The notes below the pieces were generated by a model. That model searched no databases and had not been told where the DNA came from. It worked only from the letters and a program-made list of their open reading frames with translations. From DATEPR01 sp036503065 (GTDB lineage Bacteria; Actinomycetota; Actinomycetes; Mycobacteriales; Pseudonocardiaceae), in NCBI GenBank assembly GCA_036503065.1, contig DASXXM010000300.1, forward strand, positions 1 to 18,583: DNA of 18,583 nucleotides, in the 5' to 3' direction. The translations under genes and the position numbers were made by a program. Below are positions 12,483 through 18,583 of the stretch, piece by piece. Positions within the stretch are counted from its first letter, which is position 1; every line of letters starts with the position of its first letter.

Positions 12483-14567
12483 TCAGGCGCCCTCGGTGTC
12501 CCGACTGTGCACCAATGCGAGTACTTCGGACCCGTAGCGGTCGAGTTTGGCCGCGCCGATACCGGAGATCGACACCAGCCCGGCCGGGTCGGCCGGGCGC
12601 TGCTCGGCGATCGCGACCAACGTCGCATCCGTGAAGACGACATACGGCGGCACCCTGAGCGTGCGGGCCTGCGCGATCCGCCAGGTCCGCAGTCGGGCGA
12701 GCAGTTCCTCGTCGACGTCGGACGGGCAGTCGACGCACCGGCCGAGCTTGACCGGCAGCGTGCCGACCAGTTGCGCGCCGCAGAGCCGGCACCGCGGGGG
12801 TGCGCTGTCCCGTCGACCGTCCCTCGACCCGGTGGCCTTGGTCAGCCGGGCGGTCGGGTGGTCGTCCGGAATCAGGCCGTAGAGAAATCGGCTACGCCGC
12901 CTGCCCCGGCGGCCGCCGGGCGCGCGGGACATCGCCCACGAGAGCCACAGGTGTTCCTTGGCCCTGGTGACCCCCACGTACAACAGCCGCCGCTCCTCCT
13001 CGATCGCTGCCGGGTCGTCGTCGGCGTGCAGGATCGGGAGCGTGCCGTCCACCAGGCCGACCAGGAACACGGCCTGCCACTCCAGGCCCTTGGCCGCGTG
13101 CAGCGACGCCAGCGTGACGCCCTCGACGGTCGGCGGATGCTGGGCTTCCGCACGTTGCTCCAGCTCGGCGAGGTAGCGCGGCAGGTCGGCGTCGGCCTCG
13201 GCGCCCGCCAGTTCCTCGGCCAGTTCGACCAGCGCCAGCAGGGACTCCCACCGCTGCCGCGCGGCACCACCGGTGGGCGGATCGGCGGACAGGCCGAGCG
13301 GCTCGAGCAGCAGGCGCACGATGCCCGGCAGGTCGTCCCCGGGCGGCTGGGAATCGGCGGCCTGGCGTAGCGCGATCATCGCCTGCCGTACCTCCGGCCG
13401 GGCGAAGAACCGCTCGCCGCCGCGCACCAGGTACGGCACACCCAGCTCGGCCAGCGCCTGTTCGTACACCTCGGACTGGGCGTTGATCCGGAAGAGCACC
13501 GCGACCTCGCTGGCCGACACACCCGCGTCCAGCAGGTCCCTGATCCGCGCGGCCACCGCGGCCGCCTCTGCCGGCTCGTCGTCGAACTCGGCGAACCGGG
13601 GTTCCGGACCGGGCGACCGCTGCCCGATCAGGGTCAGTCGGGAGCCGGCCGGCCGGTCGCGCGCCGCGCCGATCACCCGGTTGGCCATCGAGACCACCTG
13701 CGGGGTGGACCGGTAGTCACGTTCCAGCCGCACCACCGTGGCGTTCGGGAACCGACGGGTGAACTCCAGCAACGGCCGGGGTGACGCACCGGCGAAGGAG
13801 TAGATGGTCTGGTTGGCATCGCCGACCACGGTCAGGTCGTCCCGGGTGCCCAGCCAGGCGTCGAGCACCCGCTGCTGCAACGGGGTCACATCCTGGTACT
13901 CGTCCACCACGAAGCAGCGATAACGGTCGCGGAACTCCTCGGCCACCTGGGCGTGCTCGTCGAGCGCGGCGGCCGTGTGGAGGAGGAGGTCGTCGAAGTC
14001 GAGCACCCTGGCGTCGTTCTTGGCCTGCTCGTAGCCCCGGTAGACGGCCGCGACCTGCTCAGCGGGCACCGGCGTGTCGCGCTGAGTCTTGGCGACGACC
14101 GCCGGGTAGTCGTCCGGCGTCACCAGGCAGGCCTTGGCCCATTCGATCTCGCCTGCCAGGTCGCGCAGCATCTCGGCCTCGGTGGCCAGCCCGACCTTGT
14201 GCGCGGCCTGGCCGACCAACCGCAGCTTGTGGTCGATCAGCTGCCACGGCTGGTCGCCGACCACGATCGGCCAGAAGTACCGCAGCTGCCGAAGCGCGGC
14301 GGCATGGAACGTGCGTGCCTGAATGCCATGCACGCCAAGGGCGCGCAACCGGGTTCGCAACTCACCGGCCGCCCGCGCGGTGAAGGTGACCGCGAGCACC
14401 TGCCCCGGCGCGACCTGCCCGACATGCACCAGTTGCGCGATCCGACGGGTAATGGCCCTGGTCTTGCCGGTCCCGGCACCGGCGAGTACACACACCGGCC
14501 CTCGGGGCGCGAGCACGACAGTCCGCTGCTCGGGATCCAGCTCGTCCAGCGTCCGCGCCCCGTCCAT
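12483..14567 (-). CDS. uvrD2: UvrD2-type superfamily 1 DNA helicase
   Basis: This 694-aa 3'-5' DNA helicase is close in length to M. tuberculosis UvrD2. Walker A is GAGTGKT (30-36), motif II is VDEYQD (221-226), motif III is GDANQTIYSFAGA (249-261) and motif IV is LERDYRST (281-288). Motif V is around SLHAAKGLEW and motif VI is EEERRLLYVGVTRAKEH. The tail has the UvrD2-specific tetracysteine (Cys593, Cys596, Cys611, Cys614) and a C-terminal HRDC domain (about 619-690). Such enzymes act in DNA repair and replication. ATG 14567 has AGGA 8 nt upstream; ATG 14576 would add three residues. Its 3' end lies about 90 bp from the whiB7 promoter. Confidence 0.95.
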   Translation of the reverse strand: MDGARTLDELDPEQRTVVLAPRGPVCVLAGAGTGKTRAITRRIAQLVHVGQVAPGQVLAVTFTARAAGELRTRLRALGVHGIQARTFHAAALRQLRYFWPIVVGDQPWQLIDHKLRLVGQAAHKVGLATEAEMLRDLAGEIEWAKACLVTPDDYPAVVAKTQRDTPVPAEQVAAVYRGYEQAKNDARVLDFDDLLLHTAAALDEHAQVAEEFRDRYRCFVVDEYQDVTPLQQRVLDAWLGTRDDLTVVGDANQTIYSFAGASPRPLLEFTRRFPNATVVRLERDYRSTPQVVSMANRVIGAARDRPAGSRLTLIGQRSPGPEPRFAEFDDEPAEAAAVAARIRDLLDAGVSASEVAVLFRINAQSEVYEQALAELGVPYLVRGGERFFARPEVRQAMIALRQAADSQPPGDDLPGIVRLLLEPLGLSADPPTGGAARQRWESLLALVELAEELAGAEADADLPRYLAELEQRAEAQHPPTVEGVTLASLHAAKGLEWQAVFLVGLVDGTLPILHADDDPAAIEEERRLLYVGVTRAKEHLWLSWAMSRAPGGRRGRRRSRFLYGLIPDDHPTARLTKATGSRDGRRDSAPPRCRLCGAQLVGTLPVKLGRCVDCPSDVDEELLARLRTWRIAQARTLRVPPYVVFTDATLVAIAEQRPADPAGLVSISGIGAAKLDRYGSEVLALVHSRDTEGA

Positions 14568-14905
14568 GGCGGGCATCCTGACAGAACAAGCCCACGCAGG
14601 TGCGGCAGACCTGCCGGTCTGTGGGCAACTTCCGAGTTGTCCACAACTTCCCGACGACCCCCCCATCTGGGTCTTGACAACGGTAAGTTTGAAAAGGGCC
14701 GTAGCCCCCGGTGAGGGCGGGGGTGTGTCCTGCGGCGGCGTTTTTGGCTGCGGGCGGCGTTTTGGCTGGTGGGCGGTAGTTTTTGGCCGGGGGCCCTGGG
14801 TTCTCGCCGGCTGGGGTTGGCTTGTGGTCGGTGGGGTCGAAGGTTGGCGGGACGGCCCGTTACGCGCTGTCGGGTGGGCTGGCTGGCCACCGTATCCTTG
14901 TGGGC
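14568..14905. other. uvrD2 / DUF4191 divergent intergenic region
   Basis: This 338-nt gap holds no convincing gene. It contains a 6-bp hairpin CAGACC-tgcc-GGTCTG (14606-14621) and a DnaA-box sequence TTGTCCACA within GTTGTCCACAAC (about 14635-14646). It also has TTGACA near 14675, three G-rich repeats (14735-14789) and the -10 of the DUF4191 gene. It marks the junction between two blocks that are far apart in M. tuberculosis. Confidence 0.6.
14735..14789 (+). repeat. three imperfect ~19-bp tandem repeats
   Basis: GCGGCGTTTTTGGCTG (14735-14750), GCGGCGTTTTGGCTG (14754-14768) and GCGGTAGTTTTTGGCCG (14773-14789) recur with a 19-bp period in noncoding DNA. The plus strand is strongly G-rich here. 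Confidence 0.7.
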
Positions 14906-14906
14906 A
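14893..14906 (+). promoter_or_regulatory. -10 box of a leaderless transcript (DUF4191 gene)
   Basis: TATCCT (14893-14898) is followed by seven bases and ATG 14906. This is a near-consensus -10, with no ribosome binding site between it and the start. Confidence 0.6.
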
Positions 14907-15634
14907 TGGCAGGTAAGCAGGACAAGACGGCGGCCAAGGAGGCGGCGGTCACGCGGCGCGCGGAGCGCAAGGCCAAGCGTGGCCAGATCTTCGAGGCGTT
15001 CAAGATGCAGCGCCGCGAGGACAAGGCGCTGCTGCCCATCATGATCGGGGTGTTCCTGGCGCCGATCGTGGTCGCGTTCGCGGTCGGGCTGTTCTTGCAC
15101 CTGCAATGGGCTCTGCTGCCGCTCGGTGCGATCCTGGGCGTGTTGCTCGCCGTCATCGTGTTCGGGCGGCGGGTGCAGCGCAACGTCTACACCAAGGCCG
15201 AGGGGCAGCCTGGTGCGGCCGGGTGGGCGCTGGACAACATGCGTGGGCGCTGGAACCTCACCCAGGCGGTGGCGGGGACCACGCAACTGGACGCCGTGCA
15301 CCGACTGATCGGCAGGCCGGGGATCGTGCTGGTCGCCGAGGGTGCGCCGCATCGAGTGAAGACGTTGCTCGCCCAGGAGAAGAAGCGGGTTGCCCGCGTC
15401 ATCGGCGACACACCCATCTACGACGTGATCGTGGGCAACGAGGAGGGCCAGATTCCGCTGCGCCGCCTCCAGCAGCACATCATGAAGCTGCCCCGCAACA
15501 TCACGCCGGCACAGATCGACACGCTGGAAACCCGCCTGGCGGCGCTGGCCAGCCGGGGTGCAGCACTGCCGAAGGGGCCGCTGCCGCAGGGCGCGAAGGT
15601 GCGCAACGTGCAGCGCTCGATCCGCCGCCGATAG
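14906..15634 (+). CDS. DUF4191 family membrane protein
   Basis: This 242-aa protein belongs to the actinobacterial DUF4191 family (M. tuberculosis Rv2219). A lysine-rich cytoplasmic N-terminus is followed by two adjacent membrane helices (about residues 43-63 and 67-88) and a basic cytoplasmic C-terminal domain ending in RRR. The family function is unknown; it is consistently found next to an RDD protein and glnA. ATG 14906 was chosen for its -10 spacing; the frame opens 41 codons further upstream through the G-rich repeats, which is unlikely to be coding. It ends 7 nt before the convergent RDD gene. Confidence 0.9.
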   Translation: MAGKQDKTAAKEAAVTRRAERKAKRGQIFEAFKMQRREDKALLPIMIGVFLAPIVVAFAVGLFLHLQWALLPLGAILGVLLAVIVFGRRVQRNVYTKAEGQPGAAGWALDNMRGRWNLTQAVAGTTQLDAVHRLIGRPGIVLVAEGAPHRVKTLLAQEKKRVARVIGDTPIYDVIVGNEEGQIPLRRLQQHIMKLPRNITPAQIDTLETRLAALASRGAALPKGPLPQGAKVRNVQRSIRRR

Positions 15635-15641
15635 TCCGGCT

Positions 15642-16154
15642 TCAGCGGGCCGTCAGGACGATCGTGCCGGTCGCCCTGTCGTGCAGGCCGCGGTGGTCGG
15701 CGTCCCAGATCACCGCCGGCACGATCAGGGCCACCAATACGGCACGGGCCGCCGCGCGCCACGGCGGGAGTGTCGGCCGGCCGTCCACCCTGCCCAGCCG
15801 TAGCCGCAACAGCGCCATGCCGGGCGTCGCGCCGAAGAACGACGTGCCGGCCACCGTGAGCACGAACCAGGTGAGCACGCTCCAGTAGTTGAGCGTCTGC
15901 ACGGTCTCGGGCCGCGCGAACTGGACATGTACGAACAAAGACGTGACCAGCGCCGCAAGCACGCAGTCCACCAGCAGCGCCGCCAGTCGGCGGCCCATCG
16001 AGGCGACCGAGCCCGCGCCGGACTCCGGCAGGTCGTATCGCTGCCCTGGGTAACGAATACTCCTCGGCGGTCCCCCGTCCGGGTCAACCGCACTGACCTG
16101 GGGCTTCGCCGCGGCGCTGCCGCCGGCCAGCCAGGCTTCGAAGCGACCTGTCAC
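15642..16154 (-). CDS. RDD family membrane protein
   Basis: This 170-aa protein has a Pro/Gly-rich N-terminal tail (about 1-50) and then the RDD domain: GRRLAALLVDCVLAAL with the Arg/Asp pair, a second helix (YWSVLTWFVLTVAGTSFF), the conserved ATPGMALLRLRL turn and a third helix after PPWRAAARAVLVALIVP. It ends with the family motif GLHDRATGTIVL. It corresponds to M. tuberculosis Rv2219A; the role is uncertain. The GTG at 16154 follows TACGCT by seven bases. A longer start at 16211 would put coding sequence over the glnA GlnR box, so the shorter form is preferred. It is divergent from glnA and convergent with the DUF4191 gene. Confidence 0.88.
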   Translation of the reverse strand: MTGRFEAWLAGGSAAAKPQVSAVDPDGGPPRSIRYPGQRYDLPESGAGSVASMGRRLAALLVDCVLAALVTSLFVHVQFARPETVQTLNYWSVLTWFVLTVAGTSFFGATPGMALLRLRLGRVDGRPTLPPWRAAARAVLVALIVPAVIWDADHRGLHDRATGTIVLTAR

Positions 16155-16167
16155 GCTGTCGAGCGTA
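16154..16167 (-). promoter_or_regulatory. -10 box of a leaderless transcript (RDD gene)
   Basis: Minus-strand TACGCT (16167-16162) is followed by seven bases and the GTG at 16154. The -35 region is not recognisable. Confidence 0.5.
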
Positions 16168-16204
16168 GGTCCGGACGCAGAGCCCCAGCCACTCCACCGT
16201 CCCG

Positions 16205-16242
16205 TTAACATCAGCGAAACACCGGGGTGACCACCGGGCAAC
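16205..16242 (+). promoter_or_regulatory. GlnR operator (four-site GlnR box) upstream of glnA
   Basis: TTAAC-n6-GAAAC-n6-GTGAC-n6-GCAAC runs from 16205 to 16242 with exact 11-bp spacing. It matches the actinobacterial GlnR consensus GTnAC-n6-GaAAC repeated twice, with one mismatch at the first base and one in the last site. A candidate -10 TACCGT follows at 16253-16258. GlnR would regulate glnA by nitrogen status. Confidence 0.85.
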
Positions 16243-16370
16243 ACCGCACTCCTACCGTCGTCACCCAAACGGCTGGCGCATTCATGCTGGCCACAGCGGT
16301 GCGACGATGATGACCGACCTGCCGCGACAACGCGACGCACTGGCACAACATAGATAAGGAGCCAACGACG

Positions 16371-17795
16371 GTGTTCAACAGTCCCGACGAGGTTCTGGGA
16401 TTCATCCGCGACGAGGACGTCAAGTTCGTCGACGTCCGGTTCAGTGACCTTCCCGGCATCATGCAGCACTTCACCGTGCCGGCCCAGTCGTGGGACGCGG
16501 ACGCGATCGAGGGGGGCGTCGCGTTCGACGGCTCCTCGGTCCGTGGCTTCCAGGCCATCCACGAGTCGGACATGCTGCTGCTGCCGGACCTGGCCACCGC
16601 GCGCCTGGACAGTTTCCGCGCCGAGAAGACGCTGATCGTCAACCACTTCGTGCACGACCCGCTGACTCGCGAGGCATACAGCCGCGACCCGCGCAACATC
16701 GCCCGCAAGGCCGAGCAGTACATCAACGAGTCCGGCATCGCGGACACCGCGTACTTCGGCGCCGAGGCCGAGTTCTACATCTTCGACTCGGTCCGCTTCG
16801 ACACCACCGAGAACGCCTCGTTCCACGAGATCGACTCGGAGGCGGGCTGGTGGAACACCGGCGCGGACGAGGAGGGCGGCAACAAGGGTTACAAGGTCAA
16901 GTACAAGGGCGGCTACTTCCCGGTCTCGCCGACCGACCACTTCGCCGACCTGCGTGACCAGATCACCCTGAACCTGATCAGTGCCGGCTTCACCGTGGAG
17001 CGCGCGCACCACGAGGTCGGCACCGCGGGCCAGGCCGAGATCAACTACCGGTTCAACACGCTGCTGCACGCCGCGGACGACCTGCAGCTGTTCAAGTACA
17101 TCGTGAAGAACACCGCGTGGCAGGCCGGCAAGACGGCCACGTTCATGCCGAAGCCGCTGTTCGGCGACAACGGGTCCGGGATGCACACCCACCAGTCGCT
17201 GTGGAAGGACGGCGTGCCGCTGTTCTATGACGAGGCAGGCTACGCGGGCCTGTCCGACACCGCGCGGCACTACATCGGCGGCATCCTGCACCACGCGCCG
17301 AGCCTGCTGGCGTTCACCAACCCGACGGTGAACTCCTACCACCGCCTCGTGCCCGGCTTCGAGGCACCGGTCAGCCTGGTCTACTCGCAGCGCAACCGGT
17401 CGGCGTGCGTCCGCATCCCCATCACCGGCAACAACCCGAAGGCGAAGCGGCTGGAGTTCCGCTGCCCGGACTCCTCCGGCAACCCGTACCTGGCCTTCGC
17501 CGCCATGGTGATGGCCGGGATCGACGGCATCCGGAACAAGATCGAGCCGCCGACGCCGGTCGACAAGGACCTTTACGAGCTGCCGCCCGAGGAGGCCAAG
17601 GAGGTCGCGCAGGTGCCGTCGTCGCTGCCCGCCGTGCTGGACCGGCTGGAGAGCGACCACGAGTTCCTGCTGGAAGGCGGCGTCTTCACGTCGGACGTGA
17701 TCGACACGTGGATCACGCTCAAGCGCGACAACGAGATCGACCCGCTGCGGCTGCGCCCACACCCGTACGAGTTCGCGCTGTACTACGACGTGTGA
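16371..17795 (+). CDS. glnA: type I glutamine synthetase (GSI-beta)
   Basis: This 474-aa enzyme makes glutamine from glutamate, ammonia and ATP and is normally a dodecamer. Characteristic segments are the N-terminal FIRDEDVKFVDVRFSDLPG, VAFDGSSVRGF, the metal-binding GAEAEFYIFD, the NGSGMHTHQS histidine motif, and the glutamate/ATP-binding NRSACVRIP. The adenylylation site is present as KDLYELP with Tyr402, so activity is expected to be controlled by GlnE. GTG 16371 has AAGGAG with 10-nt spacing. A GlnR box lies upstream and a 16-bp terminator downstream, so it is probably monocistronic. It corresponds to M. tuberculosis glnA1 (Rv2220). Confidence 0.98.
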   Translation: MFNSPDEVLGFIRDEDVKFVDVRFSDLPGIMQHFTVPAQSWDADAIEGGVAFDGSSVRGFQAIHESDMLLLPDLATARLDSFRAEKTLIVNHFVHDPLTREAYSRDPRNIARKAEQYINESGIADTAYFGAEAEFYIFDSVRFDTTENASFHEIDSEAGWWNTGADEEGGNKGYKVKYKGGYFPVSPTDHFADLRDQITLNLISAGFTVERAHHEVGTAGQAEINYRFNTLLHAADDLQLFKYIVKNTAWQAGKTATFMPKPLFGDNGSGMHTHQSLWKDGVPLFYDEAGYAGLSDTARHYIGGILHHAPSLLAFTNPTVNSYHRLVPGFEAPVSLVYSQRNRSACVRIPITGNNPKAKRLEFRCPDSSGNPYLAFAAMVMAGIDGIRNKIEPPTPVDKDLYELPPEEAKEVAQVPSSLPAVLDRLESDHEFLLEGGVFTSDVIDTWITLKRDNEIDPLRLRPHPYEFALYYDV

Positions 17796-17879
17796 TCCCG
17801 AGAGTCGCTTCAGTGGCCTGACCAGCGGAAACGATTGTTGAGCCGCTTTCCGGGCCGCCTACAGGCCGTCTTAGCGCGG

Positions 17880-17916
17880 AAGATGGGCCGCCAGCCGAGT
17901 GCTGGCGGCCCATCTT
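17880..17916 (+). terminator. strong hairpin terminator after glnA
   Basis: AAGATGGGCCGCCAGC (17880-17895), a CGAGT loop and GCTGGCGGCCCATCTT (17901-17916) make a perfect 16-bp stem, 84 nt after the glnA stop codon. The sequence after it (GCTCT) is only weakly T-rich. Confidence 0.9.
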
Positions 17917-17935
17917 GCTCTGCACCGAGATCGCC

Positions 17936-18132
17936 GGAGGTGGGCAAGCGCCTGTTCGACGACGGCCTGCCGGCGTCGACGTGGCGGCTCATCCACCAGG
18001 AGACCGGCGGAGCTGGGTGAGATCGCCATGATCTACGACCGCGCGGTTGGATGGCTTGTCGACAACTCACTGGTCGACGACAAAACAGGCGAGCGTTTCG
18101 TCAGCGACAACCAAGATCCTGAGCTTCCCTGA
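17936..18132 (+). pseudogene. possible frameshifted gene remnant
   Basis: Two adjacent frames each read like protein. The first, from about 17939, gives EVGKRLFDDGLPASTWRLI and stops at TGA 18018-18020. The second, one frame over, gives ELGEIAMIYDRAVGWLVDN and continues to TGA 18130-18132. A one-base indel near 18005-18015 would join them into a roughly 60-residue helical segment. No start codon with a ribosome binding site precedes the first part, which begins just after the glnA terminator. The second could be read alone as a 34-codon ORF from ATG 18028. I do not recognise a family. Codon bias in the last part is less GC-rich (ACAACTCACTGGTC, AAAACAGGC). Confidence 0.35.
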
Positions 18133-18171
18133 GTAGGCGCTCCTTCCGTCCGCCGTTGACGATCGTGGCCC

Positions 18172-18186
18172 GTCAGCGCCGCTGAC
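18172..18186 (-). terminator. small hairpin after the sigma factor gene
   Basis: GTCAGC-gcc-GCTGAC forms a 6-bp stem 22 nt beyond the stop codon of the minus-strand sigma factor gene. There is no T-tract. Confidence 0.4.
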
Positions 18187-18207
18187 AGGTCACGACGCTT
18201 TCAGGGA

Positions 18208-18583
18208 TCAGCCCGGGTACACGTCCGGGAAGCCGAACATCGCGACCAGCGTGGGATCGTGGCAGGCGACCACGCGGGAGACGCCGCTCGCAGTAGGGGC
18301 CAGCACCACGACACCGGTCGCGCGGAGCGCGCCGTCCGTGTTTCGGTATATGACGGCCGCGGATTGGCCGTTGGCGGTGGTCGCGATCATCCGCCAGTCG
18401 CCGGGCGTGCCCAGCACGTATGCGTCCAGCACGTGGATGCATATCGCACGGCCGGCATGCCAGTCGCGGAATGGGGTGGCCTCCAGGGTGGCGTCTGTGC
18501 GCAGCACCTGTTCCAGCAGGGTCGCGTCGGAGCGGTTGAACGCCGCGATGTAGCCGTCCAGCAGCGCGCGTGCCCGTTGGTCT
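18208..18583 (-). CDS. sigma-70 family (SigG/SigJ-like) factor, C-terminal NTF2/SnoaL-like domain, partial
   Basis: The reading frame enters from the right edge and covers the last 124 or so residues. It reads as an NTF2/SnoaL-like fold: a helix ending LLDGYIAAFNRSD, the segment DATLEATPFRDWHAGR that aligns with the P-x3-W-x2-G-R signature, and the closing LVAMFGFPDVYPG resembling the FGLP end of such proteins. This domain is the regulatory tail of SigG/SigJ/ECF41-type extracytoplasmic sigma factors. The sigma2 and sigma4 regions would lie beyond the window and were not seen, so a stand-alone SnoaL-like protein remains possible. Stop TGA is at 18208-18210. Confidence 0.72.
   Translation of the reverse strand, partial: DQRARALLDGYIAAFNRSDATLLEQVLRTDATLEATPFRDWHAGRAICIHVLDAYVLGTPGDWRMIATTANGQSAAVIYRNTDGALRATGVVVLAPTASGVSRVVACHDPTLVAMFGFPDVYPG

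Noticed and set aside
14606..14621. CAGACC-TGCC-GGTCTG hairpin in the uvrD2 leader as an SOS operator
   Set aside because: It does not match the LexA consensus; kept only as part of the intergenic description.
15642..17762. 706-codon minus-strand frame running through the whole of glnA into the RDD gene
   Set aside because: The part opposite glnA is an antisense shadow; only the RDD portion from 16154 has protein character and a promoter.
1..18583. CRISPR arrays, insertion sequences, prophage or integrase genes
   Set aside because: No regularly spaced repeats, transposase motifs or att-like duplications at the tRNA were seen; gene content is mostly chromosomal housekeeping.

Overview
The window is a high-GC chromosomal segment from an actinomycete, most likely of the Pseudonocardiales group; the placement rests on gene families, not a database search. 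Support comes from GC-rich third codon positions, leaderless genes with TAnnnT -10 boxes, a WhiB7-type regulator, UvrD2 with a tetracysteine and HRDC tail, and a GlnR box in front of glnA. Most of it is conserved housekeeping DNA. From memory, the left two thirds follow the order of the M. tuberculosis Rv3193c-Rv3198c block, and the right part matches Rv2219-Rv2219A-Rv2220. The junction between the two blocks lies in the G-rich gap between uvrD2 and the DUF4191 gene.

Left part (1-7100): initiator tRNA-fMet; a UPF0182 multi-pass membrane protein; a divergent PPA1309-family protein convergent with a membrane-anchored PDZ/Lon-like (YlbL) protease; a divergent zincin-like protein (Zincin_2/DUF2342); and a convergent YgjP-type metallopeptidase. 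The last two genes share a perfect 10-bp terminator hairpin.

Middle (7100-12500): an E1-like (ThiF/TOMM cyclodehydratase-like) protein, then an ABC1/UbiB kinase-like protein. Two genes that look like local additions follow, a 61-aa zinc ribbon and a SAM methyltransferase. Next comes the whiB7 locus: a WhiB7-type A-tract promoter, a leader of about 410 nt with a 78-codon upstream ORF, an intrinsic terminator acting as attenuator, whiB7, and a 72-aa basic protein coupled to whiB7 by an ATGA overlap.

Right part (12480-18583): uvrD2; a DUF4191 membrane protein convergent with an RDD membrane protein; glnA (GSI with its adenylylation tyrosine) behind a four-site GlnR box and followed by a strong terminator; a probable frameshifted gene remnant; and the C-terminal half of a SnoaL/NTF2-tailed sigma factor cut by the window edge.

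Six genes (starts 5121, 7061, 10153, 11270, 14906, 16154) have a TAnnnT box 6-7 nt before the start codon, which fits leaderless transcription and fixes several start choices. The best candidates for new biology are the whiB7 leader with its long uORF, the whiB7-coupled small protein, and the orphan E1-like protein between metalloproteases and an ABC1 kinase.
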